A stretch of 13,735 nt of DNA from an uncultured Angelakisella sp. (GTDB lineage: Bacteria; Bacillota; Clostridia; Oscillospirales; Ruminococcaceae), in contig CALGIL010000190.1 in NCBI GenBank assembly GCA_937914895.1, positions 1 to 13,735 on the forward strand. Direction: 5' to 3'. Numbering within the stretch: position 1 is the first letter of the stretch; each line of letters begins with the position of its first letter. Shown one piece after another: positions 13,120 to 13,735 of this stretch. The translations under genes and the position numbers were made by a program. The notes beneath the pieces are model-generated. The model was not told where the DNA came from. It worked only from the letters and a program-made list of their open reading frames with translations, and did not search any database.

Positions 13120-13142
13120 GGCGGCAGCGGGAAAAAGCCGCC
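13120..13142 (+). repeat. Short hairpin just after the aldolase stop
   Basis: GGCGGC (13120-13125) pairs with GCCGCC (13137-13142) across an eleven-base loop, starting two bases after the stop codon. It lacks a T-run, so it is probably a 3'-end stabiliser or part of the termination region rather than the terminator itself. Confidence 0.35.
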
Positions 13143-13197
13143 GAATGCCCCCCAAAGGCATACGTTCCGGGTAAAATTTATTACAGCGGCACAAAAC

Positions 13198-13245
13198 AAA
13201 ACCGCCTGCGGCGGGGGCATTGCGCTCCCGGCAGGCGGTTTTTCT
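13198..13245. terminator. Bidirectional terminator between the aldolase and the flavoprotein gene
   Basis: AAAACCGCCTGC (13198-13209) pairs over twelve bases with GCAGGCGGTTTT (13231-13242), followed by TCT. On the minus strand the other arm is followed by TTTTGTTTTG. It can end both the EIIA-aldolase transcript and the leftward flavoprotein transcript. Confidence 0.88.
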
Positions 13246-13260
13246 ATGCTTGGGCCTGCG

Positions 13261-13735
13261 TCAGCCCAGGATGGCGGCGGCCCCCTCCCGGACCGAGGCG
13301 GCCAGCGCCTCGGCCATGTCCTCCAGCTCCCCCTTCTGCTCCGGCCCCAGGGCCGAGCGGATGACCAGGGGCCGGGCGACCAGGTCCATGTTCTTCATGG
13401 CCGCCAGCTTCTCCTGCAGCAGGGTGTGGGCGGCGGGCGCCCAGGAGCCGTTGCCCATGACTGCCGCCCCCCGGTTTTGAAGGTTTAAGCGGGCCATGTC
13501 ATCCACCAAAGTCTCCATCCCCTGGTACAGCTACATGTTGTAGGTGGGCGACGCCAGCACCAAATGGCTGTACTGAAAGGCCCGGGCAATGATGAAGGAG
13601 CAGTGGGTCTTGGAGACGTCGTATATCCGCAGGTCCTGTATGCCCTTTTGGGACAGCAGCCCCGCCAGGCGCTGGACGGCCGCCTCGGTGTTGCCGTACA
13701 TGCTGCTCCACACCAGCGTGATCTCCTCTTCCGCG
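13261..13735 (-). pseudogene. FprA-type flavo-diiron protein, C-terminal flavodoxin domain, interrupted by an in-frame TAG and cut by the window
   Basis: The minus-strand frame is open from the window edge (EEEITLVWSSMYGNTEAAV) through YDVSKTHCSFI and VLASPTYNM, meets a TAG at 13533-13531, and continues in the same frame with LYQGMETLVDDMARLNLQNRGAAVMGNGSWAP to a natural stop at 13261. These are the flavodoxin-domain motifs of A-type flavoproteins (FprA), which reduce O2 or NO with a diiron N-terminal domain; that domain would lie beyond the right edge. The amber falls where relatives have about a Gly in SPTYNxG, within the FMN-binding loop, so the truncated product should not bind FMN normally. 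TAG is a normal stop for several genes here (flavin reductase, EIIB, aldo/keto reductase, activator), so recoding is unlikely. It may be a real decaying gene or a sequence error. Confidence 0.78.

Noticed and set aside
12207..13220. 337-codon open frame antisense to the aldolase
   Set aside because: The sense frame carries conserved catalytic residues; the antisense frame shows none.
13531..13533. TAG read as an amino acid (recoding)
   Set aside because: Several intact genes in the window end in TAG and no recoding signal is visible, so a lesion or error is more likely.
1..13735. CRISPR arrays, insertion sequences, tRNA or rRNA genes, attachment sites
   Set aside because: No regularly spaced repeats, transposase or integrase motifs, or cloverleaf-like sequences were seen on either strand.

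Overview
The window looks like the chromosome of a fairly GC-rich Gram-positive anaerobe of the class Clostridia, perhaps near the Oscillospiraceae/Ruminococcaceae. This is inferred from four things: AGGAGG-type ribosome binding sites, a DUF3793 protein paired with a short-chain flavodoxin, an FprA-type flavo-diiron protein, and a mannose-family PTS under a LevR-type sigma-54 activator. No species can be named from the sequence alone.

Left part (1-4757). A minus-strand pair encodes a tandemly duplicated EamA/DMT transporter and a flavin reductase-like protein; its terminator is at about 150-184. Further left a second minus-strand promoter and a hairpin lead out of the window. Rightward, a clear sigma-A promoter (1899-1927) drives DUF3793 and flavodoxin, followed by strong hairpins. 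Next comes rpoN (sigma-54), ending at a bidirectional terminator (4684-4740).

Centre and right (4758-13118) form one sugar-uptake locus around a 929-aa LevR-like activator (8819-11608). To its left, on the minus strand, run a dedicated HPr, EIIB, EIIC, EIID and an aldo/keto reductase. To its right, on the plus strand, run EIIA and a class II (zinc) aldolase. The activator is flanked by three sequences with sigma-54 (-24/-12) promoter architecture: one in front of HPr, one in front of the activator itself, and one, a perfect consensus match, in front of EIIA. A dyad and direct repeats between the two divergent promoters are a plausible enhancer for the activator.

How the genes may work together (inference): the activator senses PTS phosphorylation and works with RpoN, encoded about 4 kb away, to switch on uptake and phosphorylation of a sugar by EIIA-IIB-IIC-IID. 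The aldolase then cleaves the sugar phosphate and the reductase handles a carbonyl product. No sugar kinase is present. That would fit direct cleavage of a monophosphorylated ketose, for example a ketose-1-phosphate giving DHAP plus an aldehyde that is then reduced. The substrate is unknown.

Right edge (13119-13735): a bidirectional terminator, then the 3' part of a minus-strand FprA-type flavoprotein gene. It carries an in-frame TAG in the flavodoxin domain and runs off the window.
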